From positions 62,001-126,000 of the forward strand of contig KV748189.1 in assembly GCA_001692895.1 (NCBI GenBank): a stretch of 64,000 bases of DNA, written 5' to 3'. Below the pieces are notes generated by a model. The model was not told the DNA's origin. It searched no databases and saw only the letters and a program-made list of their open reading frames with translations. Below, piece by piece: positions 22,201 to 34,500 of this stretch. Positions within the stretch are counted from its first letter, which is position 1. Each line of letters begins with the position of its first letter. The position numbers and the translations under genes are program-made. Origin of the DNA: Cenococcum geophilum 1.58. Taxonomy: Eukaryota; Ascomycota; Dothideomycetes; Gloniales; Gloniaceae.

Positions 22201-25000
22201 GGTACGGGGTATTAGTTCTTAATTGTAATAGCGTTAAGTTCTCTATAGTTAACGTAGAATTAAATACCTCCTCCTAGCTTCTTAGTAAGGAGGATAGGGG
22301 CGGTTACTAGGAATATACTAGGGCGAATAAACCCTTTGTTAAGGTGTTTGTTAATATACTTTTTAACAACTAGAAGTTCGTCTTTTAACATTAGGTAGAG
22401 TCTCTTATAGGGTAGCGTTTTTCCTTATTTAATATTAATGGCATAGTTATTAGGTNAATNTNGGGGGAGTATATNTACGCTCTTTTNTAAGCANACGTTA
22501 ATAAAGTNATAGTACCTNTTAGGGAGGAGCTTACGGAGTTCCTTATTGGTAAGTCCTTTTTTAAGCTTTATAAACTTCTTAAAGTCTAAAGGTAAAAGTC
22601 CATAGAGTTCTACGGGGGCATCGTTTTCTAGGAGGTTAACTATATCTATCCTATTACTATAGAGGACGTAGTCCTATTCTTTATTAAGCTTATATAGTTA
22701 TAATTAGGAGGCTGCGGTAATAGTCTAGCCTTTTTTACGTGCTATGCGGTAGAAGACCGCGGCACTTACGTAGTAGTAGTTAGTTATAGGTAGGGTAATA
22801 AGGGGTTCCTTAGGTTGGTATTCTAGGGAGTAGATAAAGGCGGCTAGGCCATATCCTAGGCAGGTCTCTCTACAGTATTTAGAGTTAAAGGTTGCTTTTT
22901 TCTTTTTCCAGTTAATGGCGGGATTATATTATTTAAGCTAGTTTATTCTAAGGATAATAGGGTAGTTAATAAGTGGTATAATATAGGCCTAGAGTTCTTC
23001 CTAGTGCCTATTTATGTCTAGGTAGAGTTATACTATATGGGTAATCTTCTATGCGGTATAACTACCGTTAGCGAGTTATAGGGCGCGGGCTTTAATAAGG
23101 GGTAAGGTAGGTAGGTTATAAGTACGCACAAATTAGGTATCTATAAATTTATTAGTAGCTCCGTAATTAATTATAGAACGGCTTTTATATTATTTTTTAG
23201 CAGTAGTTCCTATTATGGGTAAAACTATCTATTTCCATCTATTTATCTTTACTAAGTTATCTATTAAGCAGGCCGATATATAGATCCCCTTATTATTAGG
23301 GCGTCCCAACCTATAACTTAGGGCTAGGACTTAGCGTTTTCCATTTCCGTATCTAACTTTACCGCTATTATTACGTCTTTGTCTTGTATAGTAGTAGTAT
23401 ATAGTAACGTATTTAGTGTTCGAGGTACTAGGTTAAGTATTAGGCGGCGGCTACTAAACCTAGCCATTAGGCAGTTTAGGCTATAGCTATAACAGTCTTC
23501 TTAACGACATTTATAGCAACACTTTAGCTTCCAAAGTAGCTCGCGTTCTCCGTCTAGTAGCTTCTACGGGAAGGTTAGTATGGAAAGGTCAATATTAGGA
23601 CCAGTAGTGTTACTTAGGGTAGTAGGTGTTAGTAGTTTGGTAGGTCCGGAGGGCTTCTATAAGGAGGTCTTTAGGTAAGGGTTTATAGTAGCGATCTAAT
23701 TTAGTTGTCGTTTAATCTTCCGTATGGCTGCTACTATATTATAAATATTATTGTAGTTATAGCTAGCGGCTGCGTAACTAAGGCAATAAGTGACTTTTTT
23801 AAGGAGATCTTTCTAGTCTTTAGTATCGTCTTAGGCGAGGGCTCCAGTATATTCCTAGAATTTAATATAGAACTTGTTAAATAATTCGGTAGGGCTCATC
23901 TTTAGGGCACGTAGTTTAGCTCGGTTGGTGGCCAGTAGGTTATAGTCGCGGTATATTAGGTTGAGATCGTTAAGGACTTTTTAGTGGGACTGCCACTTCT
24001 AAAAGCTATTAGTCTCCCATTGGGCGAAGAGTCTATTAAATAGTGTACCCTTTATTCGCCTAATAATATAGCTAATCTTAGTATCTTCCGTAGGAAAAAG
24101 GCAGGCGCTCTAAGTTAGTTTCTCGCGGATTTACATCTTCTAGTGGCTGTATTCTTTGCGGTTTCCCTAGAAAACTAGGGGATTAAGGTAACATGCATTA
24201 GACCCTATAGTAGCAGCTTAGGTTTGGTTATTATAGCTTTTATTATCGCTTTGGTAGGGGTTCCCGTTAGGTAAGACTACTTAGCGCTAACTCTCTGTTA
24301 AGCGTTAAGTAGGTAAAGTTGCTAGGGGCATAAAGACTTAAGTGGCGTTATATATAGTAGAGAGGTATCTAACGTTATTACAAATGTGCTTATTAAGCTA
24401 AGATTATAGGTATTTAATTATGCCTTCTTTTTTAGTGACCGTAGCAATAAGTGCGATCTCAGCCTTCTTTAACTATTAGACGTCGCGTTCAGACACACGG
24501 AGGTTATCTTTAGTTTCTTAACGCGTGTTGTTGGCGAGCGCCTCGCGAGCTTATAGGTCTTAAATAATATCGCGATCTTAGGTAGTACGCATCTCGGCTT
24601 ATATAAGCTTTAGGTGGTAGTTCTATAGAAGGCGGTAGTATTTATCGGGTTCTCGTACTACCATTTTTGCGAACGTCTCGGCGTCTCGTATTTCGATTTT
24701 AATAGGTAATAGCCCTTCCGCTTACTTATCCGTAGTTATATAGTTAATAAAAGATAAGATATTATCGGTGTCTATCTCCTTAGGGGTTAAGGCTAGGGCT
24801 GATAAATCGAATTCTCCTAGGATTAATTGGCGTCATAGGTTAAGTATAAGTATTGGATTATTCTTTAGGTTTGATATAGTAGCTAGTAAGAAATATTATC
24901 TTACTATTATGGGTTCCTTAGAAGTATAAAGTGAGGTAACTTATAGGCACGCTGCTTTTGGCAGCGCCTATAGTATTACAGAGACGTAGAATTGGTCGTA
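19300..25000 (-). pseudogene. Gypsy gag-pol relic
   Basis: Reading leftward: gag (about 24900-23700), then a degraded CCHC knuckle near 23490-23520 (CCYKCR, then C), protease, and RT at about 22420-21600. The RT contains KLNI-AAFNRL (22120-22175), the active-site segment TYLDNILIYSDNPSKHTKHV (about 21910-21966; active enzymes have YLDD) and YINLKKCEF. RNase H follows at about 21250-21550 with ETDSLD-like and YNKELLAII segments, then integrase towards 19500. In-frame stops replace Gln and Trp throughout. It is non-functional. Confidence 0.8.
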
Positions 25001-25034
25001 GGCTAGGTATTAGTGGTAAAAAGGCGTAACGTAA

Positions 25035-25226
25035 TGTTATGGGACGGGGTAGTGGCTATAAGACGTATATATTCAAGGAGTCTATAAGACGTTACGCGAT
25101 CGATCGTAAGGGTTAAGGGCGTAAGGAGGTGATATACCTACGCGTAGCTAATATAAGCTGTACGCAAGGTATACGCGAGAGCACGGGGCTCTCCTATGGA
25201 GGCCCCTGCGGTGGGGTTCCGTAACA
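25035..25226 (-). repeat. 5' LTR of minus-strand Gypsy
   Basis: 192 bp, paired with 18882-19073. Changes relative to the partner are mostly C-to-T and G-to-A, consistent with stronger RIP in this copy. Confidence 0.88.
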
Positions 25227-25989
25227 CTTAAAGATAGTAATATCCTTAACTCTATATACCTACTAAGACTAAAAGTCCTATACTTAGTAGATGGAGTTCC
25301 CTTTAAAACTAATAAGAGTAAACTTCTTAGCTCTTAGTCCTAGCTTATTAGACTATACGGGTTTCTTATAGCAGTAAACTATAGAGCTAATAGTACGTAG
25401 GTGGTTAAGGCTAGGCTTTAAGCCGTAGCGCTTCTTATATAGTGTAAGATATAAGAGCGGAGCTAAGGGACTTTAGTTATATAGATAGGCTGCCATTTAA
25501 ATAAGTTTAGGCTAAAGGTTTTATAGTAGATAACTATAGATACATAGGCAGCGAGCTTTTATAGTAAGCGTTTGCTAGTTACGCTCCGCAACTCTATTCT
25601 ATTTAGGTACGTCAGGAAAACAAAAGGGTGGTAGGGGCTAGCCAGGGGCTAGCCCGGGGCTGGCCCGGGGTCATTTCAGCTAGATCCGCTGATCTGCTTA
25701 TATACACTTATTTACGCTAGCCTAGGGCTAGCCCGGGGCCATATTAGCAATATTAGCACATTTTATACGTTTTATACGTTTTATACATTTTATACGTTTT
25801 ATATATTTTATATAATATTTCCTATAGCTATAATATATATAATTATAATAAAATTCAAAATTTAAAATTTAAAAATTTAAAATTTAAAATTAATAGTAGC
25901 TATAAGGGATATCTCTCGCAGAGTCTCCAAATCGTCAATTGGCGGCGTTCCCGATGATCCGCTGGCTATGTACTGATTTCCTAACTAGG

Positions 25990-26116
25990 CCTAGTGCCTG
26001 TCCTACCTGTCCTACCTATCCTGCCTGTCCTACCTATCCTACCTATCCTACCTATCCTACCTGTCCTACCTGTCCTACCTGTCCTACCTATCCTACCTAT
26101 CCTACCTGTCCTACCG
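25990..26116 (+). repeat. 10-bp minisatellite (CCTACCTATC-type)
   Basis: About twelve units of a 10-bp repeat varying between CCTACCTGTC and CCTACCTATC. Open frames across it (25939-26227) are low-complexity Cys/Pro/Thr or Leu/Pro/Ile strings and not genes. Confidence 0.9.
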
Positions 26117-26461
26117 TCTAACCGTCCTACTTGTTCGTGCCTATCTGTCTATACCTGCCAGTCGTGCCTACTTATCTATGCCTACCTGTCTGTATCTATA
26201 ATTCGGGGGAGAGATTGGCCCGATTAAAGGCTCTGCTTGATTTGATTGCGATTAATTATATTGATTTAAATCGTTCTCTCTGGGCGTTCGCTGGCTATAC
26301 GTTTGAACGGTGGTCGTCTAGGGTGCCTCCCTAAGAGGCCTTAATTCGATTTGATTTAGTAATAGGATAATATCAAGGCTCTAGTTCGATTCGATCGATC
26401 GATTGAATTGATCGTGGTGTTTGCTGGCTGGTCGTTTAAACAATTATCGTCTAGCTCTGGC

Positions 26462-26572
26462 GGCGGTCGTCTGGTTCTGGCGACGGTCGTCTGGTTCTGG
26501 CGACGGTCGTCTGGTTCTGGCGACGGTCGTCTGGTTCTAGCGACGGTCGTCTGGTTCTGGCGACGTCTGGTT
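26462..26572 (+). repeat. 20-bp minisatellite (GGTTCTGGCGACGGTCGTCT)
   Basis: Five to six nearly identical 20-bp units. Frames on both strands stay open because the unit lacks stops, which explains the apparent open frames at 26356-26590. Confidence 0.9.
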
Positions 26573-26759
26573 CTAGTCACAGTCCTCTAGCTACCGTTCT
26601 GGTGCCTCCCTAAGTAGGGAGGATGTAAGGAAGGAAGGAAGGGTAAAGGTGGTATTTAGGTGTACAAGGGGTATATAAAGGCACGTGTAGAGGCTGTCGG
26701 GAATATAGCGGGGACCCGATGGTACTTCGGACGATTTAGATGATAAGGAAAATCAAAGT

Positions 26760-26831
26760 CCTGCTAGGAGCCTGCTAGGAAGCCTGCTAGGAGCCTGCTA
26801 GGAAGCCTGCTAGGAGCCTGCCCGGAGGCCT
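26760..26831 (+). repeat. 11/12-bp alternating tandem repeat (CCTGCTAGGAG)
   Basis: Six units alternate between 11 bp (CCTGCTAGGAG) and 12 bp (CCTGCTAGGAAG). The last unit is variant (CCTGCCCGGAGG). Confidence 0.88.
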
Positions 26832-26931
26832 TTAGGATTTTAATACCCTAATAGCAATAAATACAATAATAGTAATAATATTTATTTTATAGCTATAAGC
26901 TAGCATAGTGCTAGCGTATAGCTCTAAGGCT

Positions 26932-27045
26932 TAGCTAATATGGCTAAAAGCTAGCCCTAGGCTAGGGGGGGTCAGCTAATATGGCTAAAAGCTGGCCCCG
27001 GGCTAGGGGGGGTTGGCTAATATGGCGGAAAGCTAGCCCCAGGCC
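26932..27045 (+). repeat. About 45-bp subterminal repeats with GGCTAGGGGGG
   Basis: Three units each run from GCTAATATGGC through AAAGCTAGCCCC-like sequence; the first two also have CTAGGGGGGGT. The same motif occurs inverted at 25640-25755 near the other end of the element. Confidence 0.75.
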
Positions 27046-27103
27046 CTAAAAACACTTTTAGCGAAACCAAATTTCCTACGCCACTTCCCGTTTTCCTGAC
27101 GTA

Positions 27104-29500
27104 AGTTAGCGTAAGAGAATTTAAGCTTAATACCATAAGAGGTAAACCAGTTCTTTATAAGCCAGTTATCTAATTCACCGTTATTAGATTAAACCCTTTT
27201 AAAAGGGCCGAGTTACTTTTCTAACTAGGTAATGTAGTTCTTAATAACGTCTTAAACGCTATAAGCCTCTTTTAACCTAAGGAAACAGACCTCCATCTAT
27301 CTAGTATAGTTATTAGTAAAAGTAATAGCGTACTTAAAGCCTTTAATGCCGACTGGCGTAAGATAGATAATATTAATATAAACTAGTTTGCCTATAGCTG
27401 TAGCACACTATTAAGGACCGCGATTAAATAATTTATGCCTTTTTAAGATGGCACAGGTTTTATAGTTAAATAGATTAGTAGGAAGTCCTAGACGTCTTAT
27501 ATCTGCTAAGTTTAGGTGCCTAAGTCTCTTATACCACCACCAAGAGTTATAATCTAAGCCTATTAGTAAGAGAGTAGTACGTAAATTATTTAGTTTATTA
27601 AGGCGGTAAAGTCCTTTCTGTATAAAGAAGTACGCCAGTTTTATTTTATCCCTAGTGCGTAAAAAACAGTCTATGGTATTAATAGTTATCCTATTTCTTT
27701 AGTAGGTAGAGCTGGATATAAGGTTAATAAAGAGGTCTAAAATATAGAGCACGTTACGGAGTCTAAGTACGTTATTACCCCACGGTAGAGATATGACGAC
27801 GTTAACATCGCCGTACCCAGTAGCATAGGTAATGCTAGTAGCGGAGTTAACTTTAATCCTGCATTCTTGAAAGTTCTTAAAAAGCTTGCAATCCTTATAA
27901 GTATAGTATATTGCTCCAGTGTCAAAGTACTATCCATTTAGTTAAAAATCTACTGTGTTATAAAGCACGAGGATCCTTTTATAGTTGCTCAAGAAGTCGG
28001 TCAGTCAATCGTCGCTTTAGTTAGGTAGAGGAGTTCCATTTTAGGTAAAGCGCCTTTTCTTGCTCTTAGGTTTGCTAGTAGGTATCTTTGTAGCCCTACA
28101 GTTGCAAGTCTAGTAATTAGGTAACTTATAAAAGTCGCACCATTTTTTATTAGGTGTAGTAATAGGTACCATATAAGATTGGTTTAGGAATAGTTAAGCG
28201 CCTAGTAATATTATAGACGGCTTATTATTAACTAGTTAATAAGCTTCCTTATAGAGTTTAAGGCTAAGGAGTTTTATAATAAGATCGTTAAGAGCAGGAG
28301 GCGTGTTCTCTTTACGGCTAGGCGTAATTTTACTATCGCGGAAGTTCTAATAGTAATCACCTAAGTTATAAAGGAAGATACCAGTTATTTAAGTGTCCGT
28401 TACCCCGTTTTATATAGGCCTAATGCAAGTTATATTTAAGCAAGGTATTTCCTTAAAAAGTTGCTTTATCTCCTTAGCAACAGCTTTATATTTAGTGCAA
28501 TATTCTTTAAGGGAGTCGCCCAAATGCGTATTAATAAGCGCCTTAAGTCTAAGGTGGTAAGAGACCCAGCCAACTTTTATATATAGTCCCTTAAGTATTT
28601 CCCAGGCATGCTTTGCCGTTTGGTTTTTAATATACAATTAGAGCTTAAGGCCTACCAATTTATATATTAACCAGAAGGCTTAAGATTCCCTAAGAGTATA
28701 CTTTTCTTTATCTTTCAAAGAGGCGTTGTTGGCTAGAGTAGTTACTTTGCCAATAACGTACTTTTAGAGCGCTCTTAAATAAAGCTTATAGCGTTTTTCG
28801 GTGGACCATAGGAGGTAGTTATCTTGGCCTTTAAGGACAATACTAAGACGTTTCTCGTTGGTAGGAGTTTCTAACATAATAAAAGAGACAATTAGTATGT
28901 AGGTTAAGAGATAAGAATAAAGTAGTAATAATCCTTTTTAAGAATAAAGACTTTCTAATAGTTATAGCTTATCCGGCTCAGTGTAGTCATTATCTAATTA
29001 ACTACTAAAAGGAAGGCGGTTAGGAGTTAACGCGAATATAAAGGGGTTGCCAAGGCACTAGTGGTAAGTAAGCTAATAGCGATTTTCTATACCGGGCATG
29101 GAAAATCCTAATTAGCTGGTATAAGTTAGGGTCCGCAGAATATAGCAGAGTTTAGCAGGTAACGCGCCCTAGCGCCATCACGATTTGGTGTTAGTTAACC
29201 ACTAATAAGTATCCTAAGTCATTGCAATCGTCGTGTACGCTAATAGGCCTTTTCTTAGGGTATATTAGATGCCCTATAGCTTAAAGACTTATAAAGCAGA
29301 TAGCTCGTAAGGCAGGCAGCTCGTAAGGTAGCTTGTAAGGTAAGTTACTTATAAGGCTAGTAGCTTATAAGAACAAGGCTTAAGCTTATAAAAGCTAAGG
29401 AGCAAGCAATATACGTTAAGAGTTTAAACGCGTTTTTATGCCGATTTAAGTCTTAAGGAATAAGGACACTAAAAGGCATGTTTAACTCGAAATTAATAAT
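27104..29500 (-). pseudogene. Copia gag-protease-integrase relic of minus-strand element
   Basis: Read leftward from 29500. A gag region at about 28900-28400 includes TAKHAWEILKGLY and LKEYCTKYKAVAKEI, typical of the Copia gag polyprotein (UBN2-like). Near 28080-28140 lies a degraded Cys-rich knuckle. A Copia-type aspartic protease at about 27950-27755 has FDTGAI followed by YATGYGDV. Integrase-like sequence continues to the TIR element. Two segments stay open by chance (27737-27937 and 28410-28637). It is non-functional overall. Confidence 0.7.
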
Positions 29501-29542
29501 AAAAAAGGCGTAAGTTGCGTTAAGTCACCTAGGCTTATAACC

Positions 29543-29686
29543 TGTTAAACGCGCAGGTTAAGGCGAGCACGATTACAGTATATTAAGTGTATTAAAGAGT
29601 AAGTAATTAAACTATCTGAGTAGGAGGTTGAGATAAAAGGTTGACGACAACTAAGTCACGTGATGTAATATCGGGTGAAAATAACA
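29543..29686 (-). repeat. 5' LTR of minus-strand Copia
   Basis: 144 bp, paired with 15298-15441. On the minus strand it is followed by GGTTATAAGCC, the likely primer-binding site. A similar GTTATAAGCC follows the 5' LTR of the Copia at 45145. Confidence 0.85.
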
Positions 29687-29691
29687 TTATT

Positions 29692-31230
29692 TAATTAGAA
29701 GACTAGGCAATATATAAAGAGGTCTATCCCTATAAGCCCTTCGATAGCTCTATATAGCCTGCATTACTACTATAGTAGACTACAGAGTATAATACTAGTG
29801 GAAAAGCAAATCTAGAGACTACCTACTAGCTAGGTACCAATCTCTATAAAATAAGGCCCTAAAACTAGTTCTAGGAGCGTTTAGAGGATCTCTAAGCCAA
29901 GCTATAGAGATTGAAGCTTCTACTCCTCCCCCTAGAATTAGATTTAAAAAGCTTTNCAATAACTACGNATTAANAATCCTAAAATTNAAGGAAAANNACG
30001 NAATTAAAAAGGCCTATATAGAAGAGGTTAATAAAGATAGGGANGAACTAGNAGCNAGTTCTAGCTCTAATTCTAGCCCTAAAAACTCTACTATAAAGTA
30101 CCTCNTACAGCCAAAAACANAGCTACTATCTCTAACCACTAGAGTTTAGAAGCTAATCCAAAATTGGAATATAGAGAGAGTCTCTCTAGACTAGCAAAAA
30201 CCGTAGTCTCCTCCTATTCCCGCTTTCTTTTCTATCTCTAAAGGTAGTAAGGAAGAAGCTATATAAGAACATCTAAGACTAGTAAAAAATCTATAAGAAT
30301 CCCTAAAGTGGGACCTAGTAGATATATACTATATAGATGGCTCTAAAGACAATAAATTAAATGNAGCAGCNGTATNCAAAATAGGAGAGAGAAATAGGAT
30401 TAAATATGCAACAAACTGGAATCTAGGGCCCTATATGGAAATTATAAACGCAAAGCTTTATACAGTCTATAGGGCCCTAAAACACCTAAAACAACAAAGA
30501 CTAGAAGAGAAACAGGTTTATATCTTTATAAATAGCCAAGCGGCTATTAAGAGATTATAGCTTAATTCTCTTACAGGAGGGCAAGAACTAGTCTTTAAAA
30601 TTACGCAAAGCTGTTCCTATCTAGCTAGCAAGAATATCTCTATTAACTTCTATTGGGTCCCTAGCCACCTAGGAATTTACGGAAATAAAATAGTAGATAA
30701 ACTAGCTAAAAAGGGCCTCTCTAGAAGAAAAATANAATCTTCTTATTCTTCNCTAGCCNACCTAGGGAAACNAGCAAGAGAAAAGANACTAGAANAGTGG
30801 AAAAANAATTAGCAATAGAATAAAAGCAAAGGAAAACACTATACTAGAATCTGTAAAGGAAACTACCCTTTCTCTTTTAAAGCCACCAAGGATAAATATC
30901 CTAAAAAGCTACAATTAGCTTTCTTTCAACTAAAACTAGGAAAAGGCTTCTTTAAATCCTTCTCTAAAACAATAGGGAAGGATAAAGAAGGTAGATGCTT
31001 TAAGGACTGTACCGCGGTACAAACCCCTACGCACCTCTTACTAGAATGCAGACTACATTGGGAAGATAGAAAGGAAATGCAAAGACAAATAGGCTCTTCT
31101 CTCTCCTTAGAGAAGCTTTTTTGTACAAAGAAAGGAAGAAGGGCGCTTTTTCTATTCTTAAGTAGGACAAAAATAGCTACTGGGAAGTGGCTAAGAGCAG
31201 AAGGATCTCTAGAAGGAGGCAACTCCTACT
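29692..31230 (+). pseudogene. LINE ORF2 C-terminal part: RNase H and Cys/His region
   Basis: The plus-strand frame is readable with few stops. The RNase H domain has YYIDGSKDN (about 30327-30353), INAKLYTVYRAL (about 30440-30480), FINSQAAIKRL (about 30520-30556) and FYWVPSHLGIYGNKIVDKL (about 30650-30705). A Cys/His motif, C-x3-C-x8-H-x4-C (about 30996-31049, containing THLLLEC), follows, as in Tad1-clade fungal LINEs. The frame ends near 31230. The upstream RT is missing. The run of N bases (29957-30800) hides parts of the frame. Few in-frame stops mean this section is younger or less RIP-hit. Confidence 0.75.
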
Positions 31231-31573
31231 AAAAGTCCTAGTAGATAGACTATAGAAAGCAAAAGGATAGAAATAAACTATAAAAAGGACAGGGACAGGC
31301 GTTAGGATTATTTATAATTTTATTCCAATTTTTTCTACTATTTTCCTATCGTTTTCTCACTACCTAATAGTTGTTAGCAACCTAGTATCTTACTAGGAAG
31401 CTGTAAATCCCTAGCTTAGGGATTTATAAACTACTAGGATATAGCTACTAGTATATATTAAGCTGCCTAGAAAGGATTTATGTATATAGAACTATAGCGC
31501 CATAGCCTAGAGGCTGCATACGCAGTATTATACGTAGTATAATACAACGGATAAAAAAAAAAGTTTAGCTAAG

Positions 31574-34500
31574 CCTACTTTACCATACTGCGCGGCCTAG
31601 CACTTAACCACTACTATACTAACCTTAAGAGCAACCCCCTTAGTGTTCCCTTTAATAAGCTATGCGAAGCTATATATAACTACTTTAAAGGACCGGAATA
31701 TAAGCGTAATATTTTTACCCAATGGAATGCGACTAAGTTATAGACCGTAATAGACAAGAACACTAAAAAATCGACTATAGAGTGCCTGTAAATCCTTATT
31801 AAAGACCTCCGCCACCTATAGCACGGTTTTAATATTAAGCTTTAAACAGACAACTTCCTATATAATAAACTTATTACGGCTTACTAGGAAATAGAACCCT
31901 ATAAATACACCTATTATAAGCCCGCAGACACCGTAGCTGGCCTTATTAACGATTTACGGTCCTCTATTACAATATACAAAGCCTTAAACCCGCTAGGTAG
32001 TACTTAAGCCTTTATTACGGACCTATAAAATCCACAAACTAATTTAGATGCCTACTTTACGGACCGCCGCTACCGCTAGCAGCACCTATATTAACTAGGT
32101 CCTACCTGTAACCCCTATAGCAACTTCTATATAAAAGTATACCCCTATAAACAAACTAATTAGAGGTGCTTTATATATAATAAGGAAGAATATTAGTTTA
32201 TAAGGTATACCTAGGAAGAACGCAATAAGTCTAAAAAGAGATTTAATAGACTAGTTTATCTTAGACTATAAAGGAAAGGAAGTAGAAGAGTCTCTTAATA
32301 AAGTTAATAGAAGCCCTTATAATTAACTTTAACTTAAATACTTAGAAATAGGAGACCTTAGAGATATTCTTAACTACTTTTAGACCTTTTACAGACAGCT
32401 AAGCCTTTAATATTACGACCGTATTAGCCAACTACTTCTTTACACACTTAATTACACCCAAAAACTGGCCCGTAAGTATACCTATTAGACCCGTTATAGA
32501 CGTTATGGACCGCGAATAAGACCTATTTATATATATTACCACAGAACGCTATACCCCTAAAGAATTCTATAGCGTTATAATCGATATAGGTGCCTCTAAA
32601 AAGTCTACTATAGGTTATGGATAGTACCTTGTATATAAGACCACCGTAAATAACAATACGGATATTAATACTATATAAACTGGGGCCGTAAACGTCTAAT
32701 TTAGCATCGGCTTAACTACATTAATTAGATTAGTGGCAGTTAAGACCCTAATTAGCCTAGTTAACTTCTATGTAGTAAAAATAGATACCCCTTTTCTACT
32801 CTGTTTTGCGGACATAGATAGGTTATAGGTTTACTATAATAATGTTACGGATACTGTAATTGGCCCTATAACTGCCTTAGGAAGCAAGTATATTACCCTA
32901 CTAATTGTACAACGATTTAGACACCCGTTCCTTATATAGGGAGAGATATTACGGACCTATATTTAGGAATCTTTTAACTACAACCTATACTACCTTACTA
33001 GTACTAAAATTCACCGCCTATACCGCCGTTTTAGCTACCTATTAGCCGAAAAGCTATATAGAGTCCTTAAACGCTCTAAACACGACAACGTTAATAGGAA
33101 AGCAATTAACCACCTAACCAAATACTGCTTCTTTTATTAGAAATACGGACGTTCCCTAGGCCGATTTAAGTTCACCCTTTATAAGGATCTTGATTTTAAC
33201 CACTTAGTGTACGTAGATATTATATACATTAACGGTAGCCTAGTATTATATATAATTAATAAGGTAACCCACTACTAAGCCGCCCATTAGTTATAAAATA
33301 TATTTATAAAATATACTTAGGACACTTTATGGACTAGCTAGATTAATACATACCTTAGACCTTCTAAGTATATTACCTATAACGCTAGTAAGAACTTTAT
33401 TAGTAAGGAATTCTAATAGTACGCTACGGCTATAGCTATTTTAATAAAAGCCGTTTTAGTTAAGGCGCACTAGTCCGTTAGGCTTATTAAGCGAGCTTAC
33501 CTAGCTCTATAGAGAGCTTACTAGATTATTACGGACGAGTATAAAGACATTTAAAAGGAACTAGCTTTATAGATGGCCGTAAAAGCTATTAATAACACTA
33601 CTAGCCCTAATGGACTAGTGCCTACCCTCTTAGTTTATGGAGCTTACCTAAGGATAAGCAAACTGGACCCTCCTACCCCGTCCGTTATAGATTAAGCAGC
33701 TATAATACGGAAGGCAATGGCCGAAATAGTTAAATTACGGGCTAAACAAACTATTAATAACGCTTTACACTACCGCAACGGACCTAATATAACCTTAGTA
33801 CATAACCTCCCGCTTAACTCTAAAGTCCTTATATGGCGTAAGAGCGGCAATTAGACTAGACCTTATTATTTACTAGCTATAAAAGACGAAACGTGCTACG
33901 TATAACTTCCTAGCGGACTAACTAGCTTTAGAAGCACGTCTGTAAAACCCTACTTTCGGCCCAAAAACACCTATAATGTTAAACTAGATAAACTGGAAGC
34001 ACCCGCTAAACTAAATAAACTAAAAGCACCCCTACCTACTCCGGAAGTCCCCTATAAACCCACTAAACCTACTAAACCTACTATAAAGCGTAGCTAAGAA
34101 CACCCCTAAAAGCACCCTATAACGGAGAACCCTATAATAGAGAACTACCTAACCTCCACAGACATATCCGTAAGGCAATCTCCGCCTATAGATATATTAG
34201 TTCTAGTATAGGAAACCCCTTTTACGGACTTATAACGTAAAGAGATTAACGGACTACTTAAAAAGGGCGTCTTTACGGTTATAATAGAGAGAGACGTTCC
34301 GCAAGGCGTCTGTATATTTAACTTACGCTTTATTAATAAAATTAAGCACCCTAGTACTAATAAAGCCTTTAAGAAATCAAGGCTTATTATATAAGCTTAT
34401 AACGACTAGGGAAAGGACTTAGTCCTTACGCAATTACCTATAATTTAACAAGTTAGTTAATAGATTATACTTATACTTACGCCTAAACTATAGTAAACTA

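Larger units (their letters stand above)
18882..25226 (-). mobile_element. Gypsy LTR retrotransposon (minus), fourth level of nest 1
   Basis: LTRs of 192 bp each (18882-19073 and 25035-25226) begin TGTTACGG or TGTTATGG and end CCGTAACA. They are flanked by a perfect CTTAA duplication (18877-18881 and 25227-25231). The LTRs differ by about 11 changes, all transitions. The interior, read on the minus strand, gives gag, protease, RT, RNase H and integrase. Total length 6345 bp. A handful of N bases fall at 22139 and 22456-22508. Confidence 0.9.
25610..27101. mobile_element. Non-autonomous TIR element with minisatellites
   Basis: The perfect terminal inverted repeat CGTCAGGAAAAC lies at 25610-25621 and 27090-27101, with TA on each side (25608-25609 and 27102-27103). 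Subterminal GC-rich blocks (GCTAGCCCGGGGC and its inverse, each next to ATATTAGC or GCTAATAT) occur at both ends. The middle has four different tandem arrays and no transposase. The TA duplication suggests a Tc1/mariner or pogo-type mobiliser. It is inserted in the minus-strand Copia. It keeps many CpA/TpG, so it is little RIP-altered compared with its host element. Confidence 0.75.
15298..29686 (-). mobile_element. Copia LTR retrotransposon (minus), third level of nest 1
   Basis: LTRs of 144 bp each (15298-15441 and 29543-29686) start TGTTAAACGCGCAGG and end AATAACA. The flanking duplication TTATT (15293-15297 and 29687-29691) is perfect. A purine tract (AAGGGGGAG on the minus strand) adjoins the left LTR, so that LTR is the 3' one and the element reads leftward. 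Three later insertions lie inside: a SINE-like copy, a Gypsy and a TIR element. Subtracting them and their duplications leaves about 5.51 kb, almost the same as the separate Copia at 45145-50702 (5558 bp), which supports the dissection. Confidence 0.88.
13556..31560 (+). mobile_element. Tad1-like LINE, second level of nest 1
   Basis: A 13-bp target duplication AAGTTTAGCTAAG flanks the element (13543-13555 and 31561-31573). The 3' end is a short poly-A run (31553-31560), as expected for target-primed reverse transcription. The interior is split by a Copia on the opposite strand at 15298-29686. Without it the LINE is only about 3.6 kb: a 1.7-kb GC-richer 5' part and a 1.9-kb 3' part with the RNase H and C-terminal Cys/His region. 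No reverse transcriptase was recognised, so this looks like an internally deleted copy. Ambiguous bases (N) cluster at 29957-30800. Confidence 0.75.

Noticed and set aside
26356..26590. CRISPR-like array or repeat protein
   Set aside because: Units are contiguous 20-bp repeats with no spacers, and both strands are open only because the unit lacks stops. It is a minisatellite.
30926..31222. 98-residue minus-strand open frame
   Set aside because: It is antisense to the LINE RNase H/Cys-His frame, which has recognisable motifs.
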